A stretch of DNA of 64,000 nt from Zerene cesonia (Eukaryota; Arthropoda; Insecta; Lepidoptera; Pieridae): positions 7,750,001 to 7,814,000 of the forward strand of contig NC_052106.1 in assembly GCF_012273895.1 (NCBI RefSeq). The letters run 5' to 3'. The position numbers and the translations under genes are program-made. Below the pieces are notes generated by a model. It made no database searches, had not been told where the DNA came from, and saw only the letters and a program-made list of their open reading frames with translations. Shown here piece by piece: positions 21,021-32,263 of this stretch. Position 1 is the stretch's first letter. Every line of letters begins with the position of its first letter.

Positions 21021-21195
21021 AGCCACTCGCCCCAGTTGCGTTAATAATTGTTATTACACATAATTGGGCCTTTTTGCAAAAAATCTTTAACCGTTGGATA
21101 TGGGCGTAATCCGTGAGCTTAGGCTACTTATTTTTAATATGTAAATTCATAAATATACAATCCGGGTAAGCGTAGCCGCGGGCAATAGTTAGCTA
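21021..21195. mobile_element. Helitron-like element with two GC-rich ends
   Basis: The left side is A|CTAGCCACTCGCCCCAG. The right side is AATCCGGGTAAGCGTAGCCG, CGGGCAATAGTTAG, a plus-strand 3'-like end. The interior resembles family E (TTTTTAATATGTAAATTC). Orientation is unresolved. Confidence 0.45.
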
Positions 21196-21517
21196 AAGGT
21201 ATCTACTTACAATAGAACTCTTGTACTATTATATATGTATAGATATAACAAACATACAAATATTTTACGACCTGTCATTTGAGTTGCGACATTCCGACAG
21301 TTGTGAGAGGTAAACCTTCAACCTAGAAAGGTGTATTACAGCATAGTCTGTAATGATAGAGAACTGTTTATCCTGCTAATTGTATGTTTGTTGATTTGAT
21401 ACTCGTTACTCGAATATTTAGTTTATGTAAGGGCCTAATTTTCAGAGGCTATTCAAGATGAGAATCCAAATCTCAACCAAATGGGTTCAGTGATTTAGTC
21501 GTTAAGAAAGAAAGACA
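21196..21517. other. AT-rich DNA, nothing recognised
   Basis: No supported feature. Confidence 0.35.
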
Positions 21518-21528
21518 GGTGATATATT

Positions 21529-21836
21529 GATCATCATCATCAGCCCATATATGTTCCCACTGCTGGGACACAGGCCTCCTATGAGGGTTCAGGCCATAAT
21601 CCACCACGCTGGCCAAGTGCGGGTTGGCAGATGTCACATGTCGTCGAACATTTCATTCTTGGAAATGTCGGTTTATTCACGATGAAAACTTCACAATTTC
21701 TAAGCAGTGGTGATGTTATCCACATGCGCAGATAAATTGAAAAATCAATTTATTTCCTGCACGCTCGCCCGGTCTCGAACCCCGACTTATCGATTTTGAA
21801 GTCCGAGGTTCTCACCACTGAGCCACCACTGCTTGT
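21529..21836 (-). mobile_element. SINE-TGA, full length with target duplication
   Basis: On the minus strand the head is AAGCAGTGGTGGCTCAGTGG (box A), then box B GGTTCGAGACC, the AATTGATTTTTCAATTTATC block, the LINE-like GGAACATATATGGGCTG end and (ATG)n. GGTGATATATT occurs at 21518-21528 and 21837-21847, an 11-bp target-site duplication. This is the best copy in the window. The 3' part resembles RTE-clade LINE tails, the presumed source of its reverse transcriptase. Confidence 0.92.
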
Positions 21837-21847
21837 GGTGATATATT

Positions 21848-24365
21848 AACTATATGAAAATCCACCCAATACACAAGGAAAAGGTCGTAAAAACTGCAAG
21901 TCTACAAAGATATTGTAGAATTTTGGCTATTTAGAGGTTGCGTCCCTGCCAACGCCAGAATGCTGTTTTGCTCGAAACGTGTTCACGTTACGTTTATGTT
22001 TGTTTGTTGTGAAGTTAAATACCCACGTTCCTGGGGGCAGGACACTTGATACTGAAATGGGAAGGAATCAGGACAATTTCCTATCAAACACTTGAATAAT
22101 CACGACAATCGGTTGAAAACCCATAGATTTATAGAGAATTGATGAGAAAGAAGAAGTTGAGAGAAATATCCAGAGAATTGAGAACTTTCTTCAAAAACAA
22201 TAACAGAAAATGTAAGATACGTGACATATCATCGGTGTATCATACAAAATTTCATTTAATACCGTAATTTAAGAAAAACAGGACATAAATACAGTGCCTT
22301 ATATAGGCAGCATTGAATAATTATTTGTTTATATGATAACTATGATTATACTAAGGCATAATTTTAATCCAGAGCATATATCACAATTGCAATTTATCGA
22401 TGAGAAATAAGAGAGTTCTTTTTCAATGCTATAAAACTAAAAAATACACTGCATTTCTTCTCTTCAACAATTTGTTCGTCTTTAACAATTTGTTCATTCA
22501 TAAATTTTCCATTCACATTAAAACACAAATCACTAAAATTAAATTACACTAAGTAATTAGCATATAAGACAACCAGGAGAAACTTATGCAAAACTTTAAG
22601 ATAATGCATGCAAAGATGAGTTATCTGATATATTAATATAATATTTAATTAATTCATACGTGCTACACAAAATCTTCCGTCAGCTGTCTCCATGAATATG
22701 CATTATATCTAGGAGTTTTATTAAACTTGTTTTATCCAATGCCAACTGAACAATTAAAAATTATAAAAAGCAATAATCATTAATTCATGTCAGAATTAAA
22801 AAAGAAACAGATTACTGAGGTATTAAAAAAATAGATAGGTTGTGTTGTTTTAAAAAAAATTCTGAAACTAATCCAATTGGGTATTTGAAAAAAATTTATA
22901 TGATCATATAATAAATTATACGACTTGATGACATTCGTTAGGAAAACTTTTACAATACCACAGACAAACTTAATAGTTCCTACATTTACTATAACAAATT
23001 ATTATGACCTTAATGTTAATATTAGCTTGCTTATTTATCAGTATTCAAAAAGGGAAAACGAAGTTCTCATCGTGAGTTAATAAAATTTCACGCATCGGCC
23101 GGCCATGTTTCCGTCCGATCTGTCACTGAGATAATAAGAAAGTACCTACAGACTAAACCAAAACCACGCGAACTTGTGGAAAATGTACAGTTACTAACTA
23201 TTGCCACCTACCTACGTAGTTTAACTGTATCCCAAAGAGATATTCATAATTGAACATTGTGTTACGACCTACTACTTTCGACCTGTTCATTTGTCTGCTT
23301 CTAGAATGGTAGCCTAGGTAGCTTATAAGTGAGAAGAGTCAGATCAGGAATCTATATGGGGTAAGAAAATTTCAGCCATTTTAGTATAGCAGTTTTCGCT
23401 TGTTACCTACCTCCCAAGGAACGAAAGAACGATTACTACTTAAAATATAATATCTATACCTACAAACCAAATTTCTTAATTGATATGCTATACAATAAAA
23501 AGCGCCAAATTAAGCATTCGTTTTTTTAATTACATATTATCCTGTTAAAATAATAAACTAAACTTCTGACTCCATAGCCTTATACTTTGTTGCAATATTA
23601 TCTTTCCCGCGTACTTAATAAAACGTTTTCTTGACTATGTAGTAATTATAAACAGTGGCTTGTTTAATGTTTATTTATTTATTCCTAACATAAATCGCCA
23701 TTAATTACTTTTACGTAACTGTGAACATTAAAAAGCAAGTATTATGATAGGAATTATAATAAAAAGAACGAAAAGTGCTAAACGAAATACGTCTTTTAAT
23801 TATCAATAAATACTTTGATATTATAATTAAAAATAACCAGTTGGTACGTACACATAACATAATTTTTAATTTCAATGAAAATAACTATGTAAGCTAAGTG
23901 TTAATTTATCAAAACAGAGAGAATTTTTACAAAAATATTATTTTAAACAGAGTCCAAAGACTAGAAACCTTGAAAAATACAAATTAACATTGTTATTGCT
24001 TACAATGAAAAAGTAAGCGTCTCCAACAAAGTAGGTAAATAGTTTTATTTAACCAAATGTGTAAATTAAATGCCATTCGTAACACAACCTTGGCAGTATA
24101 ATCGTATTGTAAAAACTCACTCTTTGTTAATAGTGAATAAAATTTACCTTGATTATCGCTTTTATCCAAATCTAATCAGCCACGTAAAAGATAAAAAATC
24201 CTATCGTTTAACAAAAACCGCTAGACAAATAATCACTGCACTAAGATGTTTTGCAACATTCACAGAACGCACAGAATCTTATCACGGATCAACTGTAATC
24301 CCACAACACGAAACCACCGGTCACTGTTACACTTTCGCAAAAACAACAAAAAGTACTTTATAGTT
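21848..24365. other. About 2.5 kb without a supported feature
   Basis: AT-rich. 22010-22130 has distant similarity to 40340-40460 (CTATCAAACAC and AATCGGTTGAAAA in the same order), an old dispersed repeat that I cannot classify. Confidence 0.4.
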
Positions 24366-24384
24366 TTTTTACGAAAGTTATCAC

Positions 24385-24440
24385 GCGAACGCGGGGACGC
24401 GCGACACAACCTATCCCTGCGGCAGGTAAGCGCTGACTGA
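24385..24440 (+). promoter_or_regulatory. CpG-rich patch with strong splice donor
   Basis: CACGCGAACGCGGGGACGCG has the highest local CpG density apart from the Dok-7-like exon. It ends CCCTGCGGCAG|GTAAGCGC, a near-perfect plus-strand donor after 24425. Read on the minus strand, ACTCAGTCAGC at 24434-24444 resembles an arthropod initiator (TCAGT). It may be a first exon of an unseen plus-strand transcript, or a minus-strand promoter. No long coding frame accompanies it. Confidence 0.35.
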
Positions 24441-25249
24441 GTGTGAGAGAAAGAAAGGTTTACGGTTGGCATAAAGTTCCGTGTGAGGAACAGGGATGGA
24501 AGATGCGAATGAAGTTGGCTTCTATTGTGTGACCGAAAATGACCACATGGCATAGTAAATTATAAATATCATGAAGACAGCTTTGTTTTGATTGTAGTAA
24601 GGCAATAGTTTGTGTTAAACTAAACATAACCAAACAATACGTTTTTCGCTAAGTATTCAATGTATTATTTAAATGGTATTTGAAAGGTTATTTGTGTGTA
24701 AGTTTAGGCGCGTAACTTTCACCTAATAGTTCAGTAAATTTTATGTTTGCTAAAATATAATTATTCATAGCTTATATATAAGTCATTCCAAACTTATTAA
24801 TTTTATGTAACGTATTAAAATTTACCTCCGTAGGCTACGACACCTTAGTACGATAACTAATATTCCATGTTTAAAATAAATTGATAAGTACATATTTTTA
24901 GACTAAGCCTAAAAATATTTTATACTTACCAATTTTCCAAATTATATAATGCGGATTTTTCGTGAAATTAAACAAAATGAAAAATATATAATAGGAATAG
25001 GCATCCCTAATATGATAGAGTTCGCGCGTTTTTACAGAGGCCACGTGTTTAAAGATCTTTATTTGATGGTTTTAAAGTGTTCGGTCTTTATTGCTTTAGG
25101 TTCAGACGCAATAAAATGGAATTAAATGACGGTAGGGAATGGCCACTAGTAAATAAATATGCGAGAGTTATTTGAGGAGAATTATGGCTTGTTGGCGAAA
25201 TATGTGTATGAGTGAGATTTTGGAAGATACTTAAACTTGAATTGGTTTG
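24441..25249. other. AT-rich DNA, nothing recognised
   Basis: No supported feature. Confidence 0.4.
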
Positions 25250-25450
25250 TAACCGACTTTAAAAAAGGACGAGGTCTTTTTACTGTATTTTTTGTTTTTG
25301 TTACCTCATAACTTTTTACTGAGTGAACCGATTTTGATGATTCTCTTTATATTTAGAAGCTTGTCATGATGTTGTTTCAATTTGGTCTAATCCTGACAAT
25401 TTCGAGGCGGTACATGTTTTTTGTTACCAATTTTAAATTTGAACTGAACT
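25250..25450 (+). mobile_element. Dispersed repeat L
   Basis: AACCGACTTTAAAAAAGGAC, then ACTGAGTGAACCGATTTTGA and AGCTTGTCATGATGTTGTTT. This order recurs at 30.5, 38.1 and 53.3 kb and is common in lepidopteran introns. No terminus defines its class. Confidence 0.6.
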
Positions 25451-25945
25451 GTTAAATCACATTGAAATGTGTTAAGCAATTTCGCCGAAATGCTTGTACC
25501 ATGGGATCCTAAAATCGACTTTACGTTCCAGTACCAGTGATCGAACCCCAAACGCTAAATTAAAATACAATTTCCGTCACGTCAAACTAGATTTAATATC
25601 ACAATTAACACTTATTTTATGCACAAAATAAACAATCAATCTTTAACAAACACAAATTAATTAAACCTCATCAAACGCAGGACCAACATTAATTCAAAGC
25701 ATGTGTTTTCCAACGGAATACCCTCTTTTTCTTTAATAAAAGCAACGAGGCGAGATCAACAGATAATGTCGAAATTATACAGCCTCCAAAGAATCCGACC
25801 TTTGTTATCTGATTTTTCCTTTCGACTTGCATTTTAAAAACATTCTGTCCTTATTGTAGACCTTAGAGAATATTGCGAGCTGTTTCATTATTTTGACGGT
25901 ACGTTTTCATTTCCATTGGATAAATAGCTAAATCTCTATACGTCT
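25451..25945. other. AT-rich DNA, nothing recognised
   Basis: No supported feature. Confidence 0.35.
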
Positions 25946-26108
25946 ACCTTAATATATAAAAATCCAGTGTCATGATGTACATATGTTCCCAATGAACTCT
26001 TCACCAACTCAACCGATTTTTATGAAATTGGGCATTTTATGTGTAGTTTGGTCCAACTTATGATATGGGATAGTTTTTGTTTTGATTAATTATCCCAATA
26101 ATTTATAA
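25946..26108 (+). mobile_element. Helitron family F, 3'-truncated
   Basis: CCTTAATATATAAAAATCCAG, TGTCATGATGTACATATG and CTCAACCGATTTTTATG match the complement of 57602-57811. It is cut at AATAATTTATAA, where family A begins. Its own 3' end does not reappear after that insertion. Confidence 0.75.
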
Positions 26109-26301
26109 TCCTACTTAATATTATAAATGCGACAGTTTGTAAGGATGTGTGTGTGTTTGTTACTCTTTCACGCTACTGAACCGATTGCAATAAAATTTGG
26201 TTCGTAGACAGCTGGACCACTGGAATAACATATAGGAAATTTTTTCACGATATTCTTACGGGATACGGACCTACGAGGGTGAAACCGCGGAGCGCAGCTG
26301 G
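26109..26301 (+). mobile_element. Helitron family A, CTGG end
   Basis: TCCTACTTAATATTATAAAT starts the unit, which ends GGGTGAAACCGCGGAGCG, CAGCTGG then T. CTGG still satisfies the CTRR rule. The AAAAACTA stretch before CTGAACCG is deleted. Confidence 0.88.
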
Positions 26302-26302
26302 T

Positions 26303-26441
26303 AATACTATAAGTTTGTCTGTTTTAGCGCTAATCTCAGGAACCACTGGACCGATTTAAAAAATAATTATACTTAAGTTTTAAAATATGTAGACTAGCCT
26401 ATATTACACATGCCATAGGCGAAGACGAGACGGACCAGTAG
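26303..26441 (+). mobile_element. Helitron family B, degraded
   Basis: CTATAAGTTTGTCTG, GGAACCACTGGACCGATTT and CATAGGCGAAGACGAGACGG, ACCAGTAG then T. It starts two bases after the family A end, so three Helitron pieces (F, A, B) lie in a row in the same direction. Confidence 0.75.
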
Positions 26442-26706
26442 TTAATATTTGATCGTTCATATCATTTAGTATTTGTATGAGTGAGCATTTTTTCAATATT
26501 ATCAGTAGGAAGTAGTAATTTAAAGTTAAGATTTGCATCCTCGGTGCTACTTGACTTTGGAAACCAACTAACCAAAGGAAAACCCATGAGAGCGACGCTA
26601 TGTATATTGAGGTAAATAAAACCTTTTAAATAAATCAGAAGTGGAAGGTCGAATTACACCTTGTTACGTTGTTCACTACAAATACTTGCAATGACTTATA
26701 GTACCA

Positions 26707-26904
26707 CTAGCTGCGCCCCGCGGTTTCGCCCTCGTAAGTCCGTATCCCATAGGAATATCGGGATATAAAGTAGCCTATATGTTATTCCAGTTGTCCAGCT
26801 GTCTACGTACTAAATTTCAGTGCAATCGGTTCAGTAGTTTTTGCGTGAAAGAGCAACAAACGCACACATCCTTACATACTTTCGCATTTATAATATTAGT
26901 AGGA
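26707..26904 (-). mobile_element. Helitron family A, full length
   Basis: It runs from A|CTAGCTGCGCCCCGCGG to TTATAATATTAGTAGGA. All family blocks are present. Confidence 0.92.
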
Positions 26905-27002
26905 AGTTTCTTTTCTTCATAGCAAATTGACCTGTCTTTTTTCCATTTCATCTGTACAGGATCCTACATCCCTGGCTTTTAAAAACATGTAAATTCACAC
27001 TT

Positions 27003-27211
27003 GAACTCAAAGGACTCAGAGTGCACCATTCAAGGCAAACGATACATCGGGGTGCAAATGTGCGGCTATTCAGAAAGGCGTTCTCCGCCAGTCAAGTGGC
27101 GTTCAAAAGCACAGCTAAAAAGCTTGGCCTTTGTTGCGTAGAACGGTGCGTTTATGTTATGGCAGCGGAGCGATTTATGAGGTACTTTAATTTATTTATA
27201 TTAGAAGTGTA
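27003..27211. other. GC-richer single-copy patch with a 63-codon frame
   Basis: The plus frame 27021-27212 is rich in K, R and A (for example KAFSASQVAFKSTAKKLG) and stands out from the AT-rich surroundings. I see no domain, no convincing acceptor before it and no repeat in it. It may be an exon, a conserved non-coding element or chance. Confidence 0.25.
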
Positions 27212-27494
27212 ATTTAGTAATTTTTTTTAATATTTCGCAAGATACCCGGGAGATTGCGAATCTCTATCGAATGCTAAATTTGCGATATTGTTTTAATTTT
27301 AATTTATTTATTTTATTAATTTTCTTGTTTTCCATTGTACTAACACAATTTGAAGTTATTTTGTAATAAATATTATAAACCATTTTCTTAAGTGGTAAAT
27401 AAGTTTACTAAACGCGTCAGACATCTTATTCCAAATAATTATAACCTATAAAATAGTTGCATTCCAAAGCTCACCCAAACAGAATCATTATTCA

Positions 27495-27692
27495 CTAGCT
27501 GCGCTCCGCGGTTTCGCCCGCGTAATTCCGTATCCCGTAGGAATATCGGGATAAAAAGTTGCCTATATGTTATTCCAGTTGTCCAGCTGTCTACGTACCA
27601 AATTTCATTGCAATCGGTTCAGTAGTTTTTACGTGAAAGAGCAACAAACGCACACATCCTTACAAACTTTGGCATTTATAACATTAGTAGAA
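27495..27692 (-). mobile_element. Helitron family A, full length
   Basis: It runs from A|CTAGCTGCGCTCCGCGG to ATAACATTAGTAGAAAGGA then T, with a short insertion near the 5' terminus. Confidence 0.9.
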
Positions 27693-28741
27693 AGGATAAA
27701 GATAGTATGATTCAGCTAGTTTTCTTCAAAAACGCTTTTAAATCGTCAAAATACTCCATTTAAATTTGACCACCGATTACGAAAGCAGATTTTCAGAGAA
27801 GCCGAAGAGAGCCAGCAAGAAAATCTGTACTCGCTCGTTTAAAATCATCTACAAAGCCAAGTTATATTTAATCGTTTCAAAAACGAAAAAAAGAATCATT
27901 TAATCATTATTTTTTAGCCCGCTCTCTTATATACTGTACGCTATGCATCAGTGAGAAGAGACTATGTAACAATAGTACGTGCCTTCGATGCCGGTTGGAC
28001 AATGCTCTCAGTCGATCCTTCGCTTAATTACTGATTTTAGTTCTAAGTTAAGACTAAGTTTAAGTTACGATTGAGATAGAATTTTAACACGTTGATTAAC
28101 TGTCTGTACACACATGTACTAGAATCAATGTAATGTAATAAAATGTAATGTACTAGAAATGTACATACATATAATAGTTAAAAATATATTTTCATTGGTT
28201 TTGAGAAGTAAGCATCAAACGAATGTAAGAAAGTATACGTTAACCATAGTTTTTTGTCATGTAAGCCATTTACAAATTAATTGTTTGTCCTGCACTTATT
28301 TACGTATGCCCTACATCTAGTTTATGATTTTATATATTATGTCTGGATCTATTTATAATTCAAATGTAGATCCAATTTTTGTGTTAAAAATAAAAAAATC
28401 TCACATTCGTGCATACTTAAAAAGTATGGACACGAATTAATAAATTTCATTGTTTATTAGTACAGAGTTTTACTTAAATTAAATTAAATTTCCCTCCACT
28501 TCTCCTTCAGTTGCCGCTAGCAATTGAATTCGAATGAATTATAAACAGAGCTGCAGACCAAAAGAAGAATATCGCAAAATAAATGTTATGGCAGCTGCTG
28601 CAATTTGACAAGTTTATTCCGTCTGCTTTGATAGACCTCTGGAAACTGTATATCTTTGAATTCTCAAGCCGAAGTCATACCGACGCCGAAATATTTGAAG
28701 TGTAAATGAATTAAATATACGAAAACAAATTTATTGCAAAA
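27693..28741. other. About 1 kb without a supported feature
   Basis: AT-rich. A GC-richer patch at 28495-28700 has no open frame. Confidence 0.4.
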
Positions 28742-28852
28742 CTATCGGTCCACCTCGGCTTCGCCCGTGGTACATAAATAGCCTTTACCAGTAGTTCCTG
28801 AGATTAGAGCGTTCAAACAAACAAACAAACTCTTCAGCTTTATAATATTAGT
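28742..28852 (-). mobile_element. Helitron family B, internally deleted
   Basis: CGGTCCACCTCGGCTTCGCC to CTTTATAATATTAGTAG then T. About 50 bp between TAGCCTTTA and CCAGTAGTTCCTG are missing. Confidence 0.8.
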
Positions 28853-28954
28853 AGTTAATATACATGTGGATGCTTAGACTTAGAATACGTATGTAAAGAA
28901 TATGCTAATTTTTACATTTTGTATGTCAAGGACTAATGCAATAATCTATAATAA

Positions 28955-29060
28955 TACCTTATATAAAGCTGAAATTTGTTTGAACGCGCTTATCCTAGGA
29001 ACTAGTGGAAAGATTACAATAATTTTTATTGAAATCGTTCCAGTAGTTCCTGGGACCAAC
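28955..29060. mobile_element. Two opposed Helitron B pieces
   Basis: ATATAAAGCTGAAATTTGTT and CCTAGGAACTAGTGGAAAG run on the plus strand. GAAATCGTTCCAGTAGTTCC then runs on the minus strand, so the region folds back on itself. Confidence 0.5.
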
Positions 29061-29129
29061 CTGGCATGTCTTCCCTGAATGGTTTATAAGTCCTCATTGT
29101 ATTATTTTAACATGGGTTTTCATCGTATA

Positions 29130-29262
29130 TTATCTACACGAATCTAATTTGTTTGTTTCTATTTGATAAACTCAAAAACTACTTGACCGATTTCTTTCAC
29201 CTTTAGAAAGCTGCAACTTTTCTGAGTGACAGCGGCTATATATGTACGACGGGCGAAGCCGG
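29130..29262 (+). mobile_element. Helitron family G
   Basis: CTACTTGACCGATTTCTTTC, GAAAGCTGCAACTTTTC and ACGGGCGAAGCCGGGGCG, AACA. The terminal CTAG is lost. It resembles 36405-36570. Confidence 0.55.
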
Positions 29263-29569
29263 GGCGAACATTTCGTATTTTACATTGTTAACAACAATAC
29301 TGAAAGCATCACCATTTTTTTCTGCAGTGGATCATATTCTCTATAAAAAATATGCTTTTTGGTCCTGAAAGGTATAATATCACACTATAATTGTACGAAC
29401 GTGGCAGCAATAAGAATTATTGCAATAATAACGGGAAAAAATCCTATTTGAGAGATTCCGTTACGTGCCAGTTATTTTTCCTTAAATCAGCGCGGGAGAA
29501 ACTGTGAAGCACAGCTAGTGTAAAAAATCCATCTGGTGCGGGATTTAATTTAATTGTTTATATATTTGT

Positions 29570-29784
29570 TTCATGCCTTCGTGGGCAACGGAGCTGGTAG
29601 GTTGGCGTATGGCAAGCCCTACCACCGTCCATAGACATCTGCAGAGGCGTAGAATTACAGATGTTTACAGATGGTTTGCTAACTTAAATGGTATGGGATA
29701 AAGACAGGATTGATGAGAGGAATGAAGGAAATTACTGGGTAGGGTAAGGAAAGGGAACGGGCCTCCGTATCCTCCGTATCCTTA
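29570..29784 (-). mobile_element. Retroposon S1, degraded
   Basis: GGGCAACGGAGCTGGTAGG, CAGAGGCGTAGAATTAC and GGAACGGGCCTCCGTATCC follow the S1 order on the minus strand. The head beyond GCCTCCG is absent, and TCCGTATCC is duplicated at the break. Confidence 0.75.
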
Positions 29785-30514
29785 TTTGTTTGAATCCGTT
29801 CGACATCGGCTTAAGTGTTGCCAGCTTTGTCTGCTACAGAGTGACAAGATTAATATAACGGTGTTAAAATTGTCTTTCTTTTTGATTTTTTTAAAATGCA
29901 GTTCATAAAGAAATGTCTTTTATATATAAGAATGTTACAATCACATCTAAAATTAATAAGCAGGTGATTAAATATAAGTACCATGTGAAAAAAGATACAA
30001 AAGGGATAAAAAAACTGTATTTTTTTAACAATTTTTTTATATAACACACAATTTATATTCAGACGTATTCTAAAATGAGCCGAAATAACAACAATTTCGC
30101 ATCGAAATCAGTAAAAATCACGAAATTCGGTTGAAATTCCAGTTATCGATTATAAAAATAAAAAATTACCTACACTCAAACTGAGAACTCTCGTTTTTAA
30201 AAACATCGGTTAAAAATGAAAACGAAAATACTCGAATCGTTTTCTACGTCATTAAGTTAATTATAGCATTCGCCTATTGGGTATAAAGGACCCCAGGTGT
30301 GATGGTGATAAATGATACAGGACCCTAATTAGGGGGTCAAATTATTATACGGACGCGTGCCTTTCAAATGATATGCTATTTTTAACTATTTGTTATCTTG
30401 ACTACTTGTAATATGGAAAATTCGATAGTCTGTTTATATTTTCACGTCAAAGATTTAGACATCTTTTTAAATTTTTATACGTATCTTTCATGTACATCTA
30501 GCGATAATGTCGCT
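29785..30514. other. AT-rich DNA, nothing recognised
   Basis: No supported feature. Confidence 0.4.
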
Positions 30515-30605
30515 TATTCAACCGATTTGAAAAAGGGAGGAGGTTATCAACTTGTATTTTTTTTTACTCTGTTACTTGAGAACTCTCGACTGGGTGCTCG
30601 AATTG
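30515..30605 (+). mobile_element. Dispersed repeat L, fragment
   Basis: CAACCGATTTGAAAAAGGGA, GGAGGTTATCAACTTG and ACTTGAGAACTCTCGACTGGG match the start of repeat L. Confidence 0.5.
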
Positions 30606-30734
30606 GATTATAATTTCATTATTTGAAAGCTATTGCCGGCCGGTATATTGCTAATGGTCGTTTAAAATTAATCTTTTCATCCTTTAGCCCTAGTTTTATT
30701 AATGGAAGGCGATGAAGTTTTTTGTTAAAAATGG

Positions 30735-30935
30735 GTATAGGAAAAGGAAAGGATTGACGAGGAAAGAAGGACTGGACTGCGACGGGTGAGGAAAAGGAAA
30801 CGGGCCTCCGGCTCCCCCACTCATCGTACGAAACACAGTGGCATGCCACTATTTCACGCCAGTTTTCTGTGGGGGTGTGGTACATCCCCGGTGTGAGCTG
30901 GCCCAATTCGTGCCGAAGCGTGCTCGACTCCCACA
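30735..30935 (-). mobile_element. Retroposon S1, head portion
   Basis: The S1 head is well conserved (CGAGCACGCTTCGGCACG, CCGGAGGCCCGTTTCC on the minus strand), but the last third with the GGGCGGTGG tail is replaced by unrelated sequence. Confidence 0.8.
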
Positions 30936-31526
30936 ATAAGTGCACTGTAAATGGAGACTGTTTAGCGACACTTTCGAGTGTTACTTTCATATGAGACTGT
31001 GCACATTGAGATTTATTATATCAAACTCTTCAAAACAGCTTGTCTGTTATAATGAAGATTTTTATATCGATAGATCGTAAAACATTTTTATACCTTTAAG
31101 TGATGAGGGTATCCTGGCAGAACTATGTTCACGGGTCAGTTAGTTTTAGTATTGAAGTTGATTGTCTTTGATGACGTATATTAGCTACTTGTCGCGAAAA
31201 CAATACTTGAAATGGGTCAAATCGACGCAAATAATATTTGATACGTTCGCCCGGAGTAGCCCGGGATAAAAATAATATAGACCATGTAACTAAAGATGTA
31301 GTTGTCTTTTGGTAAAATTTTACTTCATTTATTTATTAATTTTATTATTATGGAAATAATATTATTAAGGAAATTTTTCGCTTTATTATATTGGTATTGA
31401 CTAACCGCTTACCCTTGCTTCCTTTCTAATGCTTCTAACTGCACTTTTGTACTAGCAAAGAGATTTTTCAAATATTTAATAAACAATTTTGGATATCAGC
31501 TCAAACGTCAGCCCATTAAACCTTTA
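30936..31526. other. AT-rich DNA, nothing recognised
   Basis: TTCGCCCGGAGTAGCCCGGG near 31246-31265 hints at a decayed Helitron end. Confidence 0.35.
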
Positions 31527-31537
31527 AAATATAGATA

Positions 31538-31701
31538 GACAGATAGATAGATAACACTTTATTGCATACAAGACTTTACAGGATAACATAGATAAACACA
31601 AACAAAAGAGAGAATATGTACAAATGGCGGTCTTATCGCTAGGTAGCGATCTCTTCCAGACTACCATATAAATAATAAGAGAAACATTTTAGAAGAGGAG
31701 G
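31538..31701 (-). mobile_element. LINE 3' tail with TATC end and 11-bp target duplication
   Basis: The complement matches 5016-5189 over about 150 bp with roughly five substitutions and one short insertion. AAATATAGATA lies at 31527-31537 and 31702-31712. The 5' truncation point is inside the same untranslated tail. Confidence 0.85.
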
Positions 31702-31849
31702 AAATATAGATAAAAATGTAAAATTAGAACTAATTTTATTTATTATTAACTTTCACTTATGTGTTAAACACAAGGTTATCTTTAACCAAAAAACAAAGCT
31801 GCGTTCGAAATGTCTCTCCCCTAGTAATTACATTAATGACAATTATTTT

Positions 31850-31915
31850 TACCCCCGCGTCACCGGATATGCGCGTGCGCACCGAAATACATCACAATGG
31901 CGCCGCGAGCCATTA
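31850..31915 (-). promoter_or_regulatory. CpG-rich patch with possible donor
   Basis: GCGCGTGCGCACCG and GGCGCCGCGAGCC are unusually CpG-rich. On the minus strand an ATG at 31913 opens MARGAIVMYFGAHAHIR and then stops. GCGGGG|GTAAAAATA follows the stop, so the patch could be a leader exon with an upstream ORF. The donor is only moderate. Confidence 0.25.
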
Positions 31916-32057
31916 TCGTTTATTAGGTTATATATGGAAATGACGTTTTAAGTGAAAATAGAAATAGACGTCAAGATTTCTTTCTGCAGTTAGACACAAA
32001 GAGAAGGAGAAAGAAATAACCTTTATTCTAATGACCTGCTGCGTAAATTTACAGGCA

Positions 32058-32263
32058 CTAGCTGCGCCCCGCGGTTTCACTCGCGTAAGTCCGTATCCCG
32101 TAGGAATATCGGGATATAAAGTTGCCAATATGTTATTCCAGTTGTCCAGCTGTCTACGTACCAAATTTCATTGCAATCGGTTCAGTAATCGGTTTAGTTG
32201 CGTGAAAGAGCAACCAACACACACACATCCTTACAAACTTTCGCATTTATAATATTAGTGGCA
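32058..32263 (-). mobile_element. Helitron family A, full length
   Basis: It runs from A|CTAGCTGCGCCCCGCGG to TATAATATTAGTGGCA. A ten-base duplication (ATCGGTTTAG after AGTA) lies in the core. Its 5' boundary abuts family E directly. Confidence 0.9.

Noticed and set aside
24070..24553. 97-codon frames on both strands
   Set aside because: No domain and no supporting splice sites. Only the CpG patch inside was kept as a candidate.
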